A stretch of 64,000 nucleotides of DNA from NCBI RefSeq assembly GCF_012911565.1, contig NZ_JAAMPU010000102.1, forward strand, positions 62,001 to 126,000. The letters are read 5' to 3'. Both the position numbers and the translations under genes were made by a program. Below, piece by piece: positions 18,073-27,404 of this stretch (the first letter of the stretch is position 1; the number at the start of each line of letters is the position of its first letter). The notes below the pieces were generated by a model. It had not been told where the DNA came from. It saw only the letters and a list, made by a program, of their open reading frames with translations, and ran no database searches. Source of the DNA: Flavobacterium silvaticum. Its GTDB lineage: Bacteria > Bacteroidota > Bacteroidia > Flavobacteriales > Flavobacteriaceae.

Positions 18073-19119
18073 CTATTCATCGAGAGCGTTCCAGCCGCGT
18101 GCCTTTAGCGGGATCTTTGTGTTTGCCCGGGTCACCAGGTTTGATCCGGCCGATGCCTGTGTCATGTGCCCGATGACCGTAAAATTCGGGTTGCCTTTTA
18201 TCTTGTCGAAATCTTCGAGCGGAATCGTGAACAGCAATTCATAATCCTCGCCTCCGTTTATGGCCACCGTGGTCGCGTCTATATTGAATTCTTCGCACGT
18301 CGAGATCAGTTGCGGATCGAGCGGTAATTTATCTTCATATAAATCACATCCGGTATTCGATTGTTTGCATAAATGAAGTAATTCAGATGACAATCCGTCC
18401 GATATATCGATCATTGAAGTTGGCTTGATCTCAAGGGCATGGAACAACGTGCGGACGTCGGTTCGGGCTTCCGGCTTGAGTTGGCGTTCTATCAGATAAG
18501 TATACGCATCAAGATCGGGCTGGGAATTCGGGTTGACCAGAAAAACCTGCTTTTCGCGTTCCAAAACCTGCAGCCCCATGTAAGCCGCTCCAATATCGCC
18601 GGTCACTACAATCAGGTCGTTTTCTTTGGCGCCGTTCCTATAGACGATTTCTTCGGATTTGGCAAGGCCGATGGCCGTTACGCTAATGATAAGCCCCGTT
18701 GTGGATGATGTGGTATCGCCACCTACGACATCAACCTTGAACGCCAAAGCCGCCAATGCAATCCCGGCGTACAATTCTTCAATAGCTTCAAGCGGAAACC
18801 TATTCGATACCGCAATGGAAACCGTAACCTGTGTCGGACGCGCATTCATGGCACAAATGTCCGATACGTTTACCGACACGGCTTTGAAACCAAGATGCTT
18901 CAACGGCATATACGACAAATCGAAATGGACGCCTTCAATGAGAAAATCGGTAGATACGACAACCTTTTGGTCACCCGGATCGATTACGGCGGCATCATCC
19001 CCAATTCCGGTAAGCGTCGATTCCTGGGTTATGCCGAAGTTTTTGGCCAGATGATCTATAAGGCCAAATTCGCCGAGCTGTGCAATCGAGGTGCGTTGCG
19101 GATCTTTATTTTCCAACAT
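18073..19119 (-). CDS. thiL: Thiamine-monophosphate kinase
   Basis: This 348-residue protein phosphorylates thiamine monophosphate to the diphosphate cofactor. Family signatures are L-T-G-I-G-D-D-A-A-V-I-D, the S-T-D-F-L-I-E-G-V-H-F-D block, S-V-N-V-S-D-I-C-A-M, V-V-G-G-D-T-T and the C-terminal N-G-G-E-D-Y-E-L-L-F. I chose the start at 19119 (MLENKDPQRT) over a Met seven codons earlier, because a TACCTTTG box lies just upstream. It is a single gene with no thi neighbours here. Confidence 0.95.
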   Translation of the reverse strand: MLENKDPQRTSIAQLGEFGLIDHLAKNFGITQESTLTGIGDDAAVIDPGDQKVVVSTDFLIEGVHFDLSYMPLKHLGFKAVSVNVSDICAMNARPTQVTVSIAVSNRFPLEAIEELYAGIALAALAFKVDVVGGDTTSSTTGLIISVTAIGLAKSEEIVYRNGAKENDLIVVTGDIGAAYMGLQVLEREKQVFLVNPNSQPDLDAYTYLIERQLKPEARTDVRTLFHALEIKPTSMIDISDGLSSELLHLCKQSNTGCDLYEDKLPLDPQLISTCEEFNIDATTVAINGGEDYELLFTIPLEDFDKIKGNPNFTVIGHMTQASAGSNLVTRANTKIPLKARGWNALDE

Positions 19120-19137
19120 GGTAATAGGTTTAGGCTG

Positions 19138-19145
19138 CAAAGGTA
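19138..19145 (-). promoter_or_regulatory. Likely -7 box of thiL
   Basis: On the minus strand the sequence reads TACCTTTG, a perfect TAnnTTTG, 18 bases before the chosen ATG. No clear TTTG was found at the -33 distance, so this is partial support. The leader would be very short. Confidence 0.45.
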
Positions 19146-19315
19146 CGAAGTGGAATTCGTTATGACTGAATTTTCCTGTTTACCAATATGCTGTTTACAT
19201 TTTTTTGTAAACACGAAAATGGGAAACACGCTTTATTGTAACGTTTAAACCGATTCGTCCAAAAAAAATTAAAAAAACAAAATCCTACTGACAGACTGTT
19301 GTCACAACCCGCTTC

Positions 19316-19323
19316 TACTTTTG
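19316..19323 (+). promoter_or_regulatory. Likely -7 box of the DinB-family gene
   Basis: TACTTTTG matches TAnnTTTG exactly and lies 26 bases before the ATG at 19350. The nearest TTG (19299-19301) is only 14 bases upstream, shorter than usual for a -33 box. Confidence 0.45.
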
Positions 19324-19349
19324 GCCTGTAACTAAAAAACAAGATCATC

Positions 19350-19835
19350 ATGAATGCAACAACCACAGCACAGGTCATCAGCCCGGAAGCTCTACTGCAA
19401 CACTTCCAAGGACATCGTTCGTTAACCAGAAGAGTAATCGAGGCGTTTCCGGAAAAAGATTTTTTCGAATTCTCGATCGGCGGGATGCGTACACCGGCCA
19501 AACTCGTGACAGAAATGTTGTCGATAGCCGCTCCCGCATTGCAGGCCATTGCCAACGGTGACAACAATCCGTACATCGAGCCCAAGATTTCAGAAACCAA
19601 ACAAGCTTACCTGGAACGTTGGGACGAAGCGACCGATTTGATCAACGACAACTGGAAGAAACTGTCGGTGGAAGATTTCGGTGAGATGTTCAACCTTTTC
19701 GGGCAGTATAATTTTCGCGTCATCGAGAACATTTTCTATATCATCGATAATGAAATCCATCATCGCGGGCAATTGTATGTGTATTTGCGCGCTTTGGGAA
19801 TCACGCCTCCGTTTTTCTGGGAACGTGAAAGGTAG
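19350..19835 (+). CDS. DinB family protein
   Basis: This 161-residue protein has the four-helix DinB-like fold pattern: L-L-Q-H-F-Q-G-H-R near residue 16 and the C-terminal signature I-D-N-E-I-H-H-R-G-Q-L-Y-V-Y-L-R-A-L-G-I, whose histidines are the usual metal ligands. These proteins are often thiol transferases or damage-inducible enzymes of unclear substrate. A WYL-domain regulator lies downstream on the opposite strand. Pairing of DinB genes with YafY-type regulators is common and hints at a link. Confidence 0.85.
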   Translation: MNATTTAQVISPEALLQHFQGHRSLTRRVIEAFPEKDFFEFSIGGMRTPAKLVTEMLSIAAPALQAIANGDNNPYIEPKISETKQAYLERWDEATDLINDNWKKLSVEDFGEMFNLFGQYNFRVIENIFYIIDNEIHHRGQLYVYLRALGITPPFFWERER

Positions 19836-20083
19836 TTTTGACGGTTTTTGGAGAGGTATTTCCGTCAGGCGATGTTTGAAGCAGATGAGTCAGTATAAAT
19901 TTTAACAAGATATACATATTTTCTACAGCTGCATTAAAGCAGGATTTTGTAGGGATAAACACCGGCCCCTTCCCTATGACAAGATAGTGTTTCCGGAATT
20001 ACCTCAGGTACATAAAAAATGTAGGCAACACTTTTTTCTGCAAAGAACCGAACGACAAAAGATAACATTATCTAAAAGCCACG
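19836..20083. other. Intergenic region between convergent genes
   Basis: These 248 bases lie between the DinB gene and the convergent WYL regulator. I see no open frame, terminator hairpin with T-run or repeat in them. Confidence 0.4.
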
Positions 20084-21037
20084 TCACAACCGCGCCTTCG
20101 CCGATTCAAGCAATTCGGCTATGCGCTCTTTGATCCAATCCGGTTCAAGAATCGTCGCCAAATCGGCATACATCATAAACCAGCGCGCAAAACCATTTTT
20201 AGGATTACGGCTCAGGAATGTCATTTCGATTCCCTGGGCCGTTTCTTTTTGCGAACTGAACCCAAAACTCCTGCGGTCGTCTTTGATGTATTTTGCTACG
20301 TCTTTGCCCACAAGAATCCGGATCAGCGTGGTTTCATGGCCGGGCGAGTCGAGATACGTTTCCAATGCGTCATGTGATTTGCTGAACTTTTGTTCGCCCA
20401 GCGTGATCTTATGGATGCGATCGGTGCGGAACTGCCGGTAATCCTGCCGTAAATGACAATAGCCGTACACATACCAGTTACCGTTCTCATGGAAAATACC
20501 CACGGGTTCAATGATACGGTGCGATGGTTCATCGGCCGAAATGGCTTCATAGAATAAATTCAACTGCAATTTTTCACCAATGCTCCTGAAAACCGTTGCC
20601 ATGGCATTAGGGGCAATGTGTCCGTGGATTTCTTTCGGGTTCCGGATCAATACTTTCGATTCGATTTCCGATACCATATCTTTTTCCTCGCTGCGCAACA
20701 CCGATTTCAATTTGAACATGGCCGATTCATAATGTTCGCCCAATTCTTTATCGGTGAACTGCTGCATGAGCTTTTCGGCCGCTATGAAACTCGACGCTTC
20801 TTCGCGCGTGAACATCACCGGAGGCAACCGATAGCCGTCAATAAGGGAATATCCAATCCCGGCTTCGCTATAAATGGGTACACCCGATGCTTCGAGTGAA
20901 CGGATATCGCGGTAAATCGTCCGCAGGCTTACCTCGAAACGGTCGGCCAATTCCTGTGCTTTCACAATCTTTTTGGATTGCAACTGGATCAGGATGGCCA
21001 CGATGCGGTCAAAACGTTTGGGCGATTCGTCGAACAT
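20084..21037 (-). CDS. HTH/WYL-domain transcriptional regulator (YafY-like)
   Basis: The protein has 317 residues from MFDESPKRFDR; an in-frame Met 11 codons earlier is less likely. The N-terminal HTH_11 reads R-I-V-A-I-L-I-Q-L-Q, then A-Q-E-L-A-D-R-F-E-V-S-L-R-T-I-Y-R-D-I-R-S-L, followed by a WYL domain with G-N-W-Y-V-Y-G-Y-C-H-L-R and F-R-T-D-R-I. WYL domains bind nucleic acid or nucleotide ligands and control DNA-damage or defence genes. The DinB gene is the nearest plausible target. CAAAGATA at 21052-21059 is a TATCTTTG -7 box on this strand and supports the start. Confidence 0.9.
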   Translation of the reverse strand: MFDESPKRFDRIVAILIQLQSKKIVKAQELADRFEVSLRTIYRDIRSLEASGVPIYSEAGIGYSLIDGYRLPPVMFTREEASSFIAAEKLMQQFTDKELGEHYESAMFKLKSVLRSEEKDMVSEIESKVLIRNPKEIHGHIAPNAMATVFRSIGEKLQLNLFYEAISADEPSHRIIEPVGIFHENGNWYVYGYCHLRQDYRQFRTDRIHKITLGEQKFSKSHDALETYLDSPGHETTLIRILVGKDVAKYIKDDRRSFGFSSQKETAQGIEMTFLSRNPKNGFARWFMMYADLATILEPDWIKERIAELLESAKARL

Positions 21038-21051
21038 AAATGCGGTTTGGA

Positions 21052-21059
21052 CAAAGATA
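21052..21059 (-). promoter_or_regulatory. Likely -7 box of the WYL regulator gene
   Basis: On the minus strand this reads TATCTTTG, an exact TAnnTTTG, 14 bases before the ATG. The transcript would have almost no leader. No -33 box was identified. Confidence 0.4.
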
Positions 21060-21149
21060 CGTTTCGGCATTCGTAAAAAAAGTTGCGCGGCAAATCGATT
21101 TGTCTGAATTTTATCAAATAAGACTGAACTTTAAAGAAAACATATAAAA

Positions 21150-21626
21150 ATGACACTATATACAGCCGAATGGCAGGACAAGGAAACCATAAATATATTT
21201 TCAAACGGACGATCCGTTGGCCGGATCGTGTTCGATACACCCGGAATCGTGGCTTTTGGCGACGCAGACGTTTATGCAGATGGACAGCAGTTCCGGGTGG
21301 AAAGGAACGGCTCTTTTTATCCGCTCACACAAAACGGAACCGAAGTCTTTACCGCCGTTTTCGAGCCGTTGTGGGGAAATCTGCAATTGCGATTGGATAA
21401 TTCAGATACCGGTTACGACATAAAGGGCAAATGGTTCAAGGCAGGTACACGGCTGACCGATTCCGAAGATAATGACCTGGTCGTCGTCAAGTCTGAACCG
21501 TGGCTTGTACAAACCATGGAAATACAAATCGTGGATATCGACATTTCAGACCTGATGATCGTGGCGACTTTGTATCATCATGTACGGGCATCGGCGGCCA
21601 AGGTGATGCATGTGGTTTTGGGGTAG
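21150..21626 (+). CDS. Hypothetical protein, beta-rich
   Basis: This 158-residue protein has no signal peptide and is rich in short beta-type segments (E-T-I-N-I-F-S-N-G-R-S-V-G-R-I, Y-D-I-K-G-K-W-F-K-A-G-T-R-L). The pattern recalls LURP-one/Tubby-like folds, but I cannot support an assignment. It is divergent from the WYL regulator. The stop lies 28 bases before the next gene on the same strand, so an operon with the following two genes is possible. Confidence 0.6.
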   Translation: MTLYTAEWQDKETINIFSNGRSVGRIVFDTPGIVAFGDADVYADGQQFRVERNGSFYPLTQNGTEVFTAVFEPLWGNLQLRLDNSDTGYDIKGKWFKAGTRLTDSEDNDLVVVKSEPWLVQTMEIQIVDIDISDLMIVATLYHHVRASAAKVMHVVLG

Positions 21627-21654
21627 ATTTCATGGGAATCTAAAAAATTAAACG

Positions 21655-22140
21655 ATGACGGTACAAGAATTTCTGACAGTATATAAAAATGACATTCCTG
21701 AAATGTGGGATTCATATATTAGTTTTGAAGACTGGCGCACCGCATTTTACCAAAAGACTTTGGTATTTCATCAAGAGACCAAACAATCTTACTTTGAACA
21801 GGTTGGCAAAATTATCGCTCAAAATAATTATGACGCATATTATCCCGATCTTGTAAAATATGCCTACTCAGGACTGTTTACTAAAAACGATGAAATTAGT
21901 TTTGTCATCCTGATCCAACAACTGATTGCAAAAACAGATTCGATAACAGTCGAGTCAGAAATGCAGGAGCTGCTTGAATTTATTTACTCACTTTCCGATT
22001 TTTTCGTGCATGAATATTTTCCTGAAAACCGGTTGAGGTCAAGTCTGACAAAACTCAAAGCCAAAATAATTGAAAAGGAAAACCTTGATAAAGAAGGAAC
22101 CCGGGAATCGATCTTTCGGTTTTTCGACTTAATGCTTTAA
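21655..22140 (+). CDS. Hypothetical protein
   Basis: This 161-residue, mostly alpha-helical, acidic protein has no signal peptide, membrane segment or motif I recognise. Composition is more AT-rich than its neighbours. It is placed between two short genes on the same strand with gaps of 28 and 25 bases. Confidence 0.6.
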   Translation: MTVQEFLTVYKNDIPEMWDSYISFEDWRTAFYQKTLVFHQETKQSYFEQVGKIIAQNNYDAYYPDLVKYAYSGLFTKNDEISFVILIQQLIAKTDSITVESEMQELLEFIYSLSDFFVHEYFPENRLRSSLTKLKAKIIEKENLDKEGTRESIFRFFDLML

Positions 22141-22165
22141 CCAAAAAATAAATCCTTCTGCTACC

Positions 22166-22555
22166 ATGTTTACGACAGACCAAATCAAAGCCGCTCATTC
22201 CAAAGTAAAATCCGGAGCCGATTTCCCCGCTTACATTCGCGAGATCAAAGACCTTGGCGTCACCTATTATGAAACGTTTGTGTCCGATGGCCATACCGAT
22301 TTTTTTGGAGCCGATAACTTCAAAGCGTCAATGCCGGCAAAATATCAAAAGCTCAAAATTTCCCAAACCAGCAATGAAAGCCAATTCAAATCGGATCTTA
22401 AATCCCATCAGCAGGGGCAAACCGATTATAGTACTTTTTGTGCCGATTGCGCCAAATCGGGTATTGAAAAATGGGCTGTCGACCTACAAAAAATGACGTG
22501 TACCTATTTTGACAAAGCCGGAAATCAAATGCTGGTGGAACAAATTCCGGGTTAA
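22166..22555 (+). CDS. DUF1398 family protein
   Basis: This 129-residue protein matches DUF1398 (YbcV-like): A-H-S-K-V-K-S-G-A-D-F-P-A-Y-I near the start, then L-G-V-T-Y-Y-E-T-F-V-x-D-G-H, and a conserved centre with Y-S-T-F-C-x-D-C-A-x-S-G-I-E-K-W. It is sometimes annotated as a phage envelope protein on weak grounds. Its function is unknown, and it probably acts in the cytoplasm. Confidence 0.75.
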   Translation: MFTTDQIKAAHSKVKSGADFPAYIREIKDLGVTYYETFVSDGHTDFFGADNFKASMPAKYQKLKISQTSNESQFKSDLKSHQQGQTDYSTFCADCAKSGIEKWAVDLQKMTCTYFDKAGNQMLVEQIPG

Positions 22556-22653
22556 TGAATCTCAAACGGGTGACATAAAAACAAAAAAGCCCATCCAATA
22601 CGGACAGGCTCTGTATGCTAAGAAATTATTAATTAGTAATCGTTACTTATTAA

Positions 22654-24450
22654 TTAATCATTCAACTTCAAAACCGCCATAAAAGCTTCCTGCGGAATTT
22701 CCACATTACCAACCTGGCGCATGCGTTTCTTACCTTTTTTCTGTTTTTCAAGAAGTTTTCTTTTACGCGAAATATCACCGCCGTAACATTTGGCCGTAAC
22801 GTCTTTACGCAAAGCCTTGATGGTTTCACGCGCGATGATCTTGGCTCCAATGGCAGCCTGGATTGGAATGTCGAATTGCTGGCGTGGGATCAGTTCACGC
22901 AATTTTTCGGTCATTTTCTTCCCGATGTTGTAGGCATTGTCCGCATGGATCAAAGCAGATAGCGCATCTACCGTATTTCCGTTCAAAAGCACGTCAAGCT
23001 TAACGAGATTCGATGTCCGCATGCCAATAGGCGAATAATCGAAAGACGCATACCCTTTTGAAACGGTTTTCAAACGGTCGTAAAAATCGAATACGATTTC
23101 AGCAAGCGGCATATCGAAATTGAGTTCGACACGCTCCGTGGTAAGATAGGTTTGGTTCGTGATCTGTCCGCGTTTCTCGATACAGAGCGACATCACGTTG
23201 CCCACAAAATCAGACTTGGTGATGATCGTGGCCTTGATGTAGGGTTCTTCCACACGATCGAGCTTGGAAGGTTCGGGCAAATCAGACGGGTTGTTGACGA
23301 TAAGGCCAACTTCAGGCTCTTTTTTGGTGTAAGCGAGATACGACACGTTCGGAACCGTCGTGATCACGGTCATATTGAATTCGCGCTCCAGGCGTTCCTG
23401 TATGATTTCCATGTGAAGCATGCCAAGGAAGCCGCATCGGAAACCAAAGCCAAGCGCCGCCGAACTTTCTGCCTGGAAAACCAGAGACGCGTCGTTCAAT
23501 TGGAGTTTCTCCATTGAGGCACGCAGTTCTTCGTAATCTTCGGTATCGACCGGATAGATTCCGGCAAATACCATCGGCTTCACATCTTCGAAACCGGTGA
23601 TCATATTGGTCGTAGGCGTTTTGGCATCGGTGATCGTATCGCCCACTTTTACCTCTCTTGCTTCTTTAATACCCGAAATCAAATACCCAACGTCTCCGGC
23701 ACCGACCGATGGTTTTGGCACCTGGTTGAGTTTCAACGTCCCGATTTCATCCGCAAAATATTCGTTACCCGTAGCCATGAACTTGATCTTCTGGCCCTTT
23801 TTGATTTCGCCGTTCTTGACACGGAAAATAACTTCGATGCCGCGGAACGGATTGTAGACCGAATCGAATATCAACGCCTGTAAAGGTTCCTCGATGTCTC
23901 CTTTTGGAGCCGGAATACGTTCGATGATCGCTTCCAATATTTTATCGACGCCAAAACCGGTTTTCCCCGATGCGTGTATGATGTCTTCCAGCTTACATCC
24001 CAAAAGATCCACAATGTCGTCGCTTACTTCTTCGGGATTCGCGCTCGGCAGATCGACTTTGTTCAACACGGGGATTATTTCAAGGTCGTTTTCGAGAGCC
24101 AGATACAAATTGGAAATCGTCTGTGCCTGTATGCTTTGGGCCGCGTCCACAATCAGCAACGCACCTTCACAGGCCGCAATCGAGCGCGAAACTTCGTACG
24201 AAAAGTCAACGTGTCCCGGCGTATCGATGAGGTTCAGGATGTATTTTTCCCCTTTATAAGTATAATCCATCTGGATCGCGTGGCTCTTGATCGTGATGCC
24301 ACGTTCGCGTTCCAGATCCATATTGTCGAGCAATTGCGCCTTTTCTTCGCGTGCGGTAACGGTTTGTGTAGCACCCAAAAGTCTGTCGGCCAACGTACTT
24401 TTTCCGTGGTCGATGTGGGCAATGATGCAAAAATTGCGAATGTTCTTCAT
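22654..24450 (-). CDS. lepA: Translation elongation factor 4
   Basis: This 598-residue GTPase back-translocates stalled ribosomes. G motifs are [17 protein letters not shown] and N-K-V-D-L-P. The LepA-specific C-terminus is present ([22 protein letters not shown]). The ORF opens 19 codons earlier, but MKNIRNFC at 24450 is the family start and lies after a strong promoter. It is a single gene. Confidence 0.97.
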   Translation of the reverse strand: MKNIRNFCIIAHIDHGKSTLADRLLGATQTVTAREEKAQLLDNMDLERERGITIKSHAIQMDYTYKGEKYILNLIDTPGHVDFSYEVSRSIAACEGALLIVDAAQSIQAQTISNLYLALENDLEIIPVLNKVDLPSANPEEVSDDIVDLLGCKLEDIIHASGKTGFGVDKILEAIIERIPAPKGDIEEPLQALIFDSVYNPFRGIEVIFRVKNGEIKKGQKIKFMATGNEYFADEIGTLKLNQVPKPSVGAGDVGYLISGIKEAREVKVGDTITDAKTPTTNMITGFEDVKPMVFAGIYPVDTEDYEELRASMEKLQLNDASLVFQAESSAALGFGFRCGFLGMLHMEIIQERLEREFNMTVITTVPNVSYLAYTKKEPEVGLIVNNPSDLPEPSKLDRVEEPYIKATIITKSDFVGNVMSLCIEKRGQITNQTYLTTERVELNFDMPLAEIVFDFYDRLKTVSKGYASFDYSPIGMRTSNLVKLDVLLNGNTVDALSALIHADNAYNIGKKMTEKLRELIPRQQFDIPIQAAIGAKIIARETIKALRKDVTAKCYGGDISRKRKLLEKQKKGKKRMRQVGNVEIPQEAFMAVLKLND

Positions 24451-24504
24451 CTTCAGTGTATCAATATGGCGCAACATGGGCAAAGCCCTGTCGGAATTAA
24501 TCGG

Positions 24505-24536
24505 CAAATATAGCGTTAATGTGCTTCAAAGCAAAA
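24505..24536 (-). promoter_or_regulatory. Promoter of lepA
   Basis: On the minus strand, TTTTG (24536-24532) and TATATTTG (24512-24505) are 19 bases apart. This matches the Bacteroidota -33/-7 consensus perfectly. Predicted leader is about 45-50 bases. Confidence 0.7.
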
Positions 24537-24668
24537 GTGTATGACGTTTTAAATAGTTGTCCAAGCGACTGAAATTTTCATCCGAAGCACCTAAAATTTA
24601 TGAATTCCGTCAGTCGTTACGTTCCAATTAAATAATATATTTAGCCAAAATTTAAAAAAACCTAATCA

Positions 24669-25280
24669 ATGAAAAAAGCAGTATTTGCAGCAGTACTTTT
24701 TGTGAGCGCTTTGGCTTCGGCACAGGACATAGACGTGAAAAAAGGTGATTTCGGTTTCCTCGCCGGGCAAAAGGAAATCAATGTCGAGTTTACCTACGAC
24801 AAACTTAAACTCATGGAAGACAATCTTTCCGATGAAAAATATGTTGCCGACCGCGTTGCCGACCTGAACTCAAAGGAAAAGGGTAAAGGTGATATCTGGA
24901 AAAAGAAATGGTATTCAAGCCGTGAAGATGCCTTTGAGCCTAAATTCATTTCATTGGTCAACACCATGTTGGAGAAAAAGGGACAATCTGTTAATTTTGG
25001 AAAAGGACTGGGTTCCGCAAAATATACGCTTATCGTAGAAGCCGTATGGATTTATCCGGGATACAACGTTGGGATCATGAAAAAAGGCGCTAAAGTAAGT
25101 ACGAACCTCAAGTTTGTCGAGACGGCCAATAAAGGCAATGTGCTTTTGGAAATTTCTATGGAAAAAGCTCCTGGTGATATTTTCGGCGGGTCGTTCAGCA
25201 ACGAAGACCGTATTGCCGAAGGGTATGCAAAGACAGGTAAATCTTTGGGACAATATCTTTTGAAGAAAGCCTATAAATAA
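24669..25280 (+). CDS. Secreted protein, unknown, paralogue of next gene
   Basis: This 203-residue protein has a signal peptide (MKKAVFAAVLFVSALASA-Q). It is collinear with the protein at 25392: both have a K-x-G-x-F start, F-T/D-Y-D/K-x-M-E/K, a K-K/Q-W-Y-S/A-x-R-E-D/E-x-F/Y-E-P-x-F core and the motif V-W-I-Y-P-G-Y. The conserved aromatic motif suggests a shared binding or folding role. It is probably periplasmic. It has its own terminator (25305-25326), so it is transcribed apart from its paralogue. Confidence 0.8.
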   Translation: MKKAVFAAVLFVSALASAQDIDVKKGDFGFLAGQKEINVEFTYDKLKLMEDNLSDEKYVADRVADLNSKEKGKGDIWKKKWYSSREDAFEPKFISLVNTMLEKKGQSVNFGKGLGSAKYTLIVEAVWIYPGYNVGIMKKGAKVSTNLKFVETANKGNVLLEISMEKAPGDIFGGSFSNEDRIAEGYAKTGKSLGQYLLKKAYK

Positions 25281-25304
25281 TCAGCATCAAATTCTGACAG
25301 AAAG

Positions 25305-25326
25305 CCCGGTAATTCCGGGTTTTTTT
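25305..25326 (+). terminator. Terminator after first secreted paralogue
   Basis: Stem CCCGG (25305-25309) with CCGGG (25315-25319), five-base loop, then a run of seven T. Confidence 0.8.
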
Positions 25327-25343
25327 GTGTCCGTACATTTAGA

Positions 25344-25375
25344 TTTGTAAATGCAGCACAATGTTGCTACATTTC
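25344..25375 (+). promoter_or_regulatory. Promoter of second secreted paralogue
   Basis: TTTG (25344-25347) is 20 bases from TACATTTC (25368-25375), one mismatch from TAnnTTTG. The ATG is at 25392. TAGATTTG at 25340-25347 is an alternative -7 box. Confidence 0.5.
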
Positions 25376-25391
25376 GTCAATGACAATTACT

Positions 25392-25976
25392 ATGAAGCAC
25401 TTTTTTATTTTACTGTTGATTCCGGTTGCCATGTCGGCACAGCGTTATGACATCATCTCGGGTAAATTCGAAAATCTCAAATCCATTGCGGCTTATAATG
25501 TAACGTTCGACTATAAAGGCATGGAAATCAACGGATATGCATCTGAAGAAGCCTTTATAAAAGAGAAAGTCGAAAAAAGAGAAAAGAATCCGGAAAAAGC
25601 CGAACGTTTCGCAAAACAATGGTATGCCGACCGCGAAGAAAAATACGAGCCGCGCTTCATGGAATACTTCAACAAACGGTTTGACAAAGGCGAGGTGTCG
25701 GTTGCCAAAAACCCATCGGCCACATACACCATGAAAATCAAAACCGTCTGGATTTATCCCGGTTACGGAATCGGGCCGGGAGGCGAGCCACCAAAGATTA
25801 CGGCAATCGTTTCGGTTTTTGAGACGGCGAATCCTGCCAATGTCTTGCTTGAAGTGAAGTTTGAAAAAGCGATTGGGCTCGACAACAAAAACCTCAATGA
25901 TCCGGGAGAACGCATTTCCGGGGCCTATGAGAAGTTGGCGAAGAATTTAGTGCAACAGATTAAAAGGATATTATAA
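25392..25976 (+). CDS. Secreted protein, unknown, paralogue of previous gene
   Basis: This 194-residue protein starts at MKHFFILLL (25392); an in-frame Met four codons earlier is less likely because of the promoter position. The signal peptide ends near M-S-A-Q. It shares the K-Q-W-Y-A-D-R-E-E-K-Y-E-P-R-F block and T-V-W-I-Y-P-G-Y with the previous gene, so the two arose by tandem duplication and have diverged considerably. Its function is unknown. Confidence 0.8.
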   Translation: MKHFFILLLIPVAMSAQRYDIISGKFENLKSIAAYNVTFDYKGMEINGYASEEAFIKEKVEKREKNPEKAERFAKQWYADREEKYEPRFMEYFNKRFDKGEVSVAKNPSATYTMKIKTVWIYPGYGIGPGGEPPKITAIVSVFETANPANVLLEVKFEKAIGLDNKNLNDPGERISGAYEKLAKNLVQQIKRIL

Positions 25977-25985
25977 ATAAAAAAA

Positions 25986-26010
25986 AGCCCGAAATCACTT
26001 TCGGGCTTTT
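25986..26010. terminator. Bidirectional terminator
   Basis: A perfect 9-bp stem, AGCCCGAAA (25986-25994) with TTTCGGGCT (25999-26007), has a 4-base loop and is flanked by A and T runs. It serves the secreted paralogue and the convergent flavoprotein gene. Confidence 0.92.
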
Positions 26011-26012
26011 CG

Positions 26013-27269
26013 TTAAGCATTCTTCTCTGCCGCGGCCTTTTCCTGGTTCAGCATATAAGCCATATTCTTGATTACATTGTCATGTTTCTTCACGAACGGA
26101 TTGGTTTCGTCCCAAACATATCCGGCCAGAACCGCACAGATTTTCTTTTTGACATCCGGGTTTTCCGGCTGATGGAAGAATAACGTCTGCAGGTTTCCGG
26201 TGTACCATTCTTTTACATAGGTGGTGAAAACGCCAATCCCGCGGCGCATGTAGCCGGTGAATTCTGTTTCCCAATCAACGCTTTCGCCCTGTTGTTCGCG
26301 CAGGTACAATTTGGCCGCTTTCATTCCGGATTCGGTTGCGAAACAAACGCCCGATGAAAATACCGGATCAAGGAATTCGGAGCTGTTTCCGGTCAATGCG
26401 AAGCCATCTCCATACATCCTTTTTACCGAACGCGAGTAGTTTTCAAGTTTTACAGGCTCGAACAAAAAGTCAACGCCGCCGAATCGTTTTACGTAATAGT
26501 CAGACAATTTGATCGCGTTGTTCAAGGCTTCGCGGTTGTCTTTGTTTTCAGAAAGTGAATTGATGAAAGTTGTAGGCCCGACCACGCCAAGCGACGTATT
26601 GCCGTTAGAGAATGGAATCACCCAAAGCCAGACTTCCGTTTCCAGAATATCGAACGAAATCAATGTGCCTTCTTCACCTTCTTCGCGGTTTATATCTTTC
26701 ACATGGGTGAAAATCGAGGAGTGCGGATCCAGATGCGACGGCGTGTCCAAATCGAGCAGACGCGGCAATACACGGCCGTATCCGCTTGAATCGATGATGA
26801 ATTTTGCCGATATCTCTTTTAAGTTACCCTCTTTATCCTTGACGATGGTCTTTGAGTTCTTTCCTTCAAAAGAAACTTCAAGCACTTCCGATTCAAATTC
26901 AAGGTCTATTCCTTTCTTGATGCACTCCTGGGCCATGGTATTGTCAAAATCGGCGCGAGGTACCTGCCACGTCCAATCCCAGCCTTCTCCATATTTGTCG
27001 CTGAAATCGAACACGCATATTTCTTCACCGCGAATGAATCGGGCTCCAAGTTTCTTCTCGAAATTCATGGCATCGAGAGCCGGAAACAGCCCCGCCTCGT
27101 CAAAATGATCCATTACTCTTGGAATAAGGCTTTCACCGACAACAAGCCGAGGGAATTTTGTTTTTTCCACCATCTTCACCTTCACGCCATTATTGTGTAA
27201 ATGACATGCGGAAACACAACCCGAAGGGCCAGCTCCGATCACTAAAACATCGACAACCTCTTTTAACAT
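26013..27269 (-). CDS. FAD-dependent halogenase-like oxidoreductase of the flexirubin locus
   Basis: This 418-residue flavoprotein has the N-terminal dinucleotide motif G-A-G-P-S-G, the F-P-R-x-x-V-G-E-S-L-I-P block and K-x-G-A-R-F (Lys73), which by position matches the catalytic-lysine segment of phenolic flavin halogenases. W-L-W-V-I-P at 214-219 is the W-x-W-x-I-P motif typical of flavin-dependent halogenases. FAD-dependent hydroxylases share much of this fold, so halogenation of the flexirubin phenyl ring is likely but not certain. It is divergent from tal across 135 bases that hold the locus promoter. Confidence 0.75.
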   Translation of the reverse strand: MLKEVVDVLVIGAGPSGCVSACHLHNNGVKVKMVEKTKFPRLVVGESLIPRVMDHFDEAGLFPALDAMNFEKKLGARFIRGEEICVFDFSDKYGEGWDWTWQVPRADFDNTMAQECIKKGIDLEFESEVLEVSFEGKNSKTIVKDKEGNLKEISAKFIIDSSGYGRVLPRLLDLDTPSHLDPHSSIFTHVKDINREEGEEGTLISFDILETEVWLWVIPFSNGNTSLGVVGPTTFINSLSENKDNREALNNAIKLSDYYVKRFGGVDFLFEPVKLENYSRSVKRMYGDGFALTGNSSEFLDPVFSSGVCFATESGMKAAKLYLREQQGESVDWETEFTGYMRRGIGVFTTYVKEWYTGNLQTLFFHQPENPDVKKKICAVLAGYVWDETNPFVKKHDNVIKNMAYMLNQEKAAAEKNA

Positions 27270-27282
27270 AGATGTAGGTTTA

Positions 27283-27319
27283 TTTGTTTCTTAAAACAAT
27301 CTTAAAAGTATTACATTTG
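27283..27319 (+). promoter_or_regulatory. Likely main promoter of the flexirubin operon
   Basis: TACATTTG (27312-27319) is an exact -7 box. The -33 region has TTTG at 27283-27286 and a further TTTC at 27287-27290, spaced 25 and 21 bases. The tal ATG lies at 27405, leaving a leader of about 80 bases with room for control. Confidence 0.55.
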
Positions 27320-27404
27320 TGGCCTCAAAAATAGAGACAATTACACCGAATAAAAAAATAAAAATCAGCCTAATAAACGGGCAGATTAAAATTTTTAATC
27401 TTAG

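Noticed and set aside
22583..22612. Possible terminator hairpin after the DUF1398 gene
   Set aside because: The pairing AGCC/GGCT is short with a long loop and no T-run.
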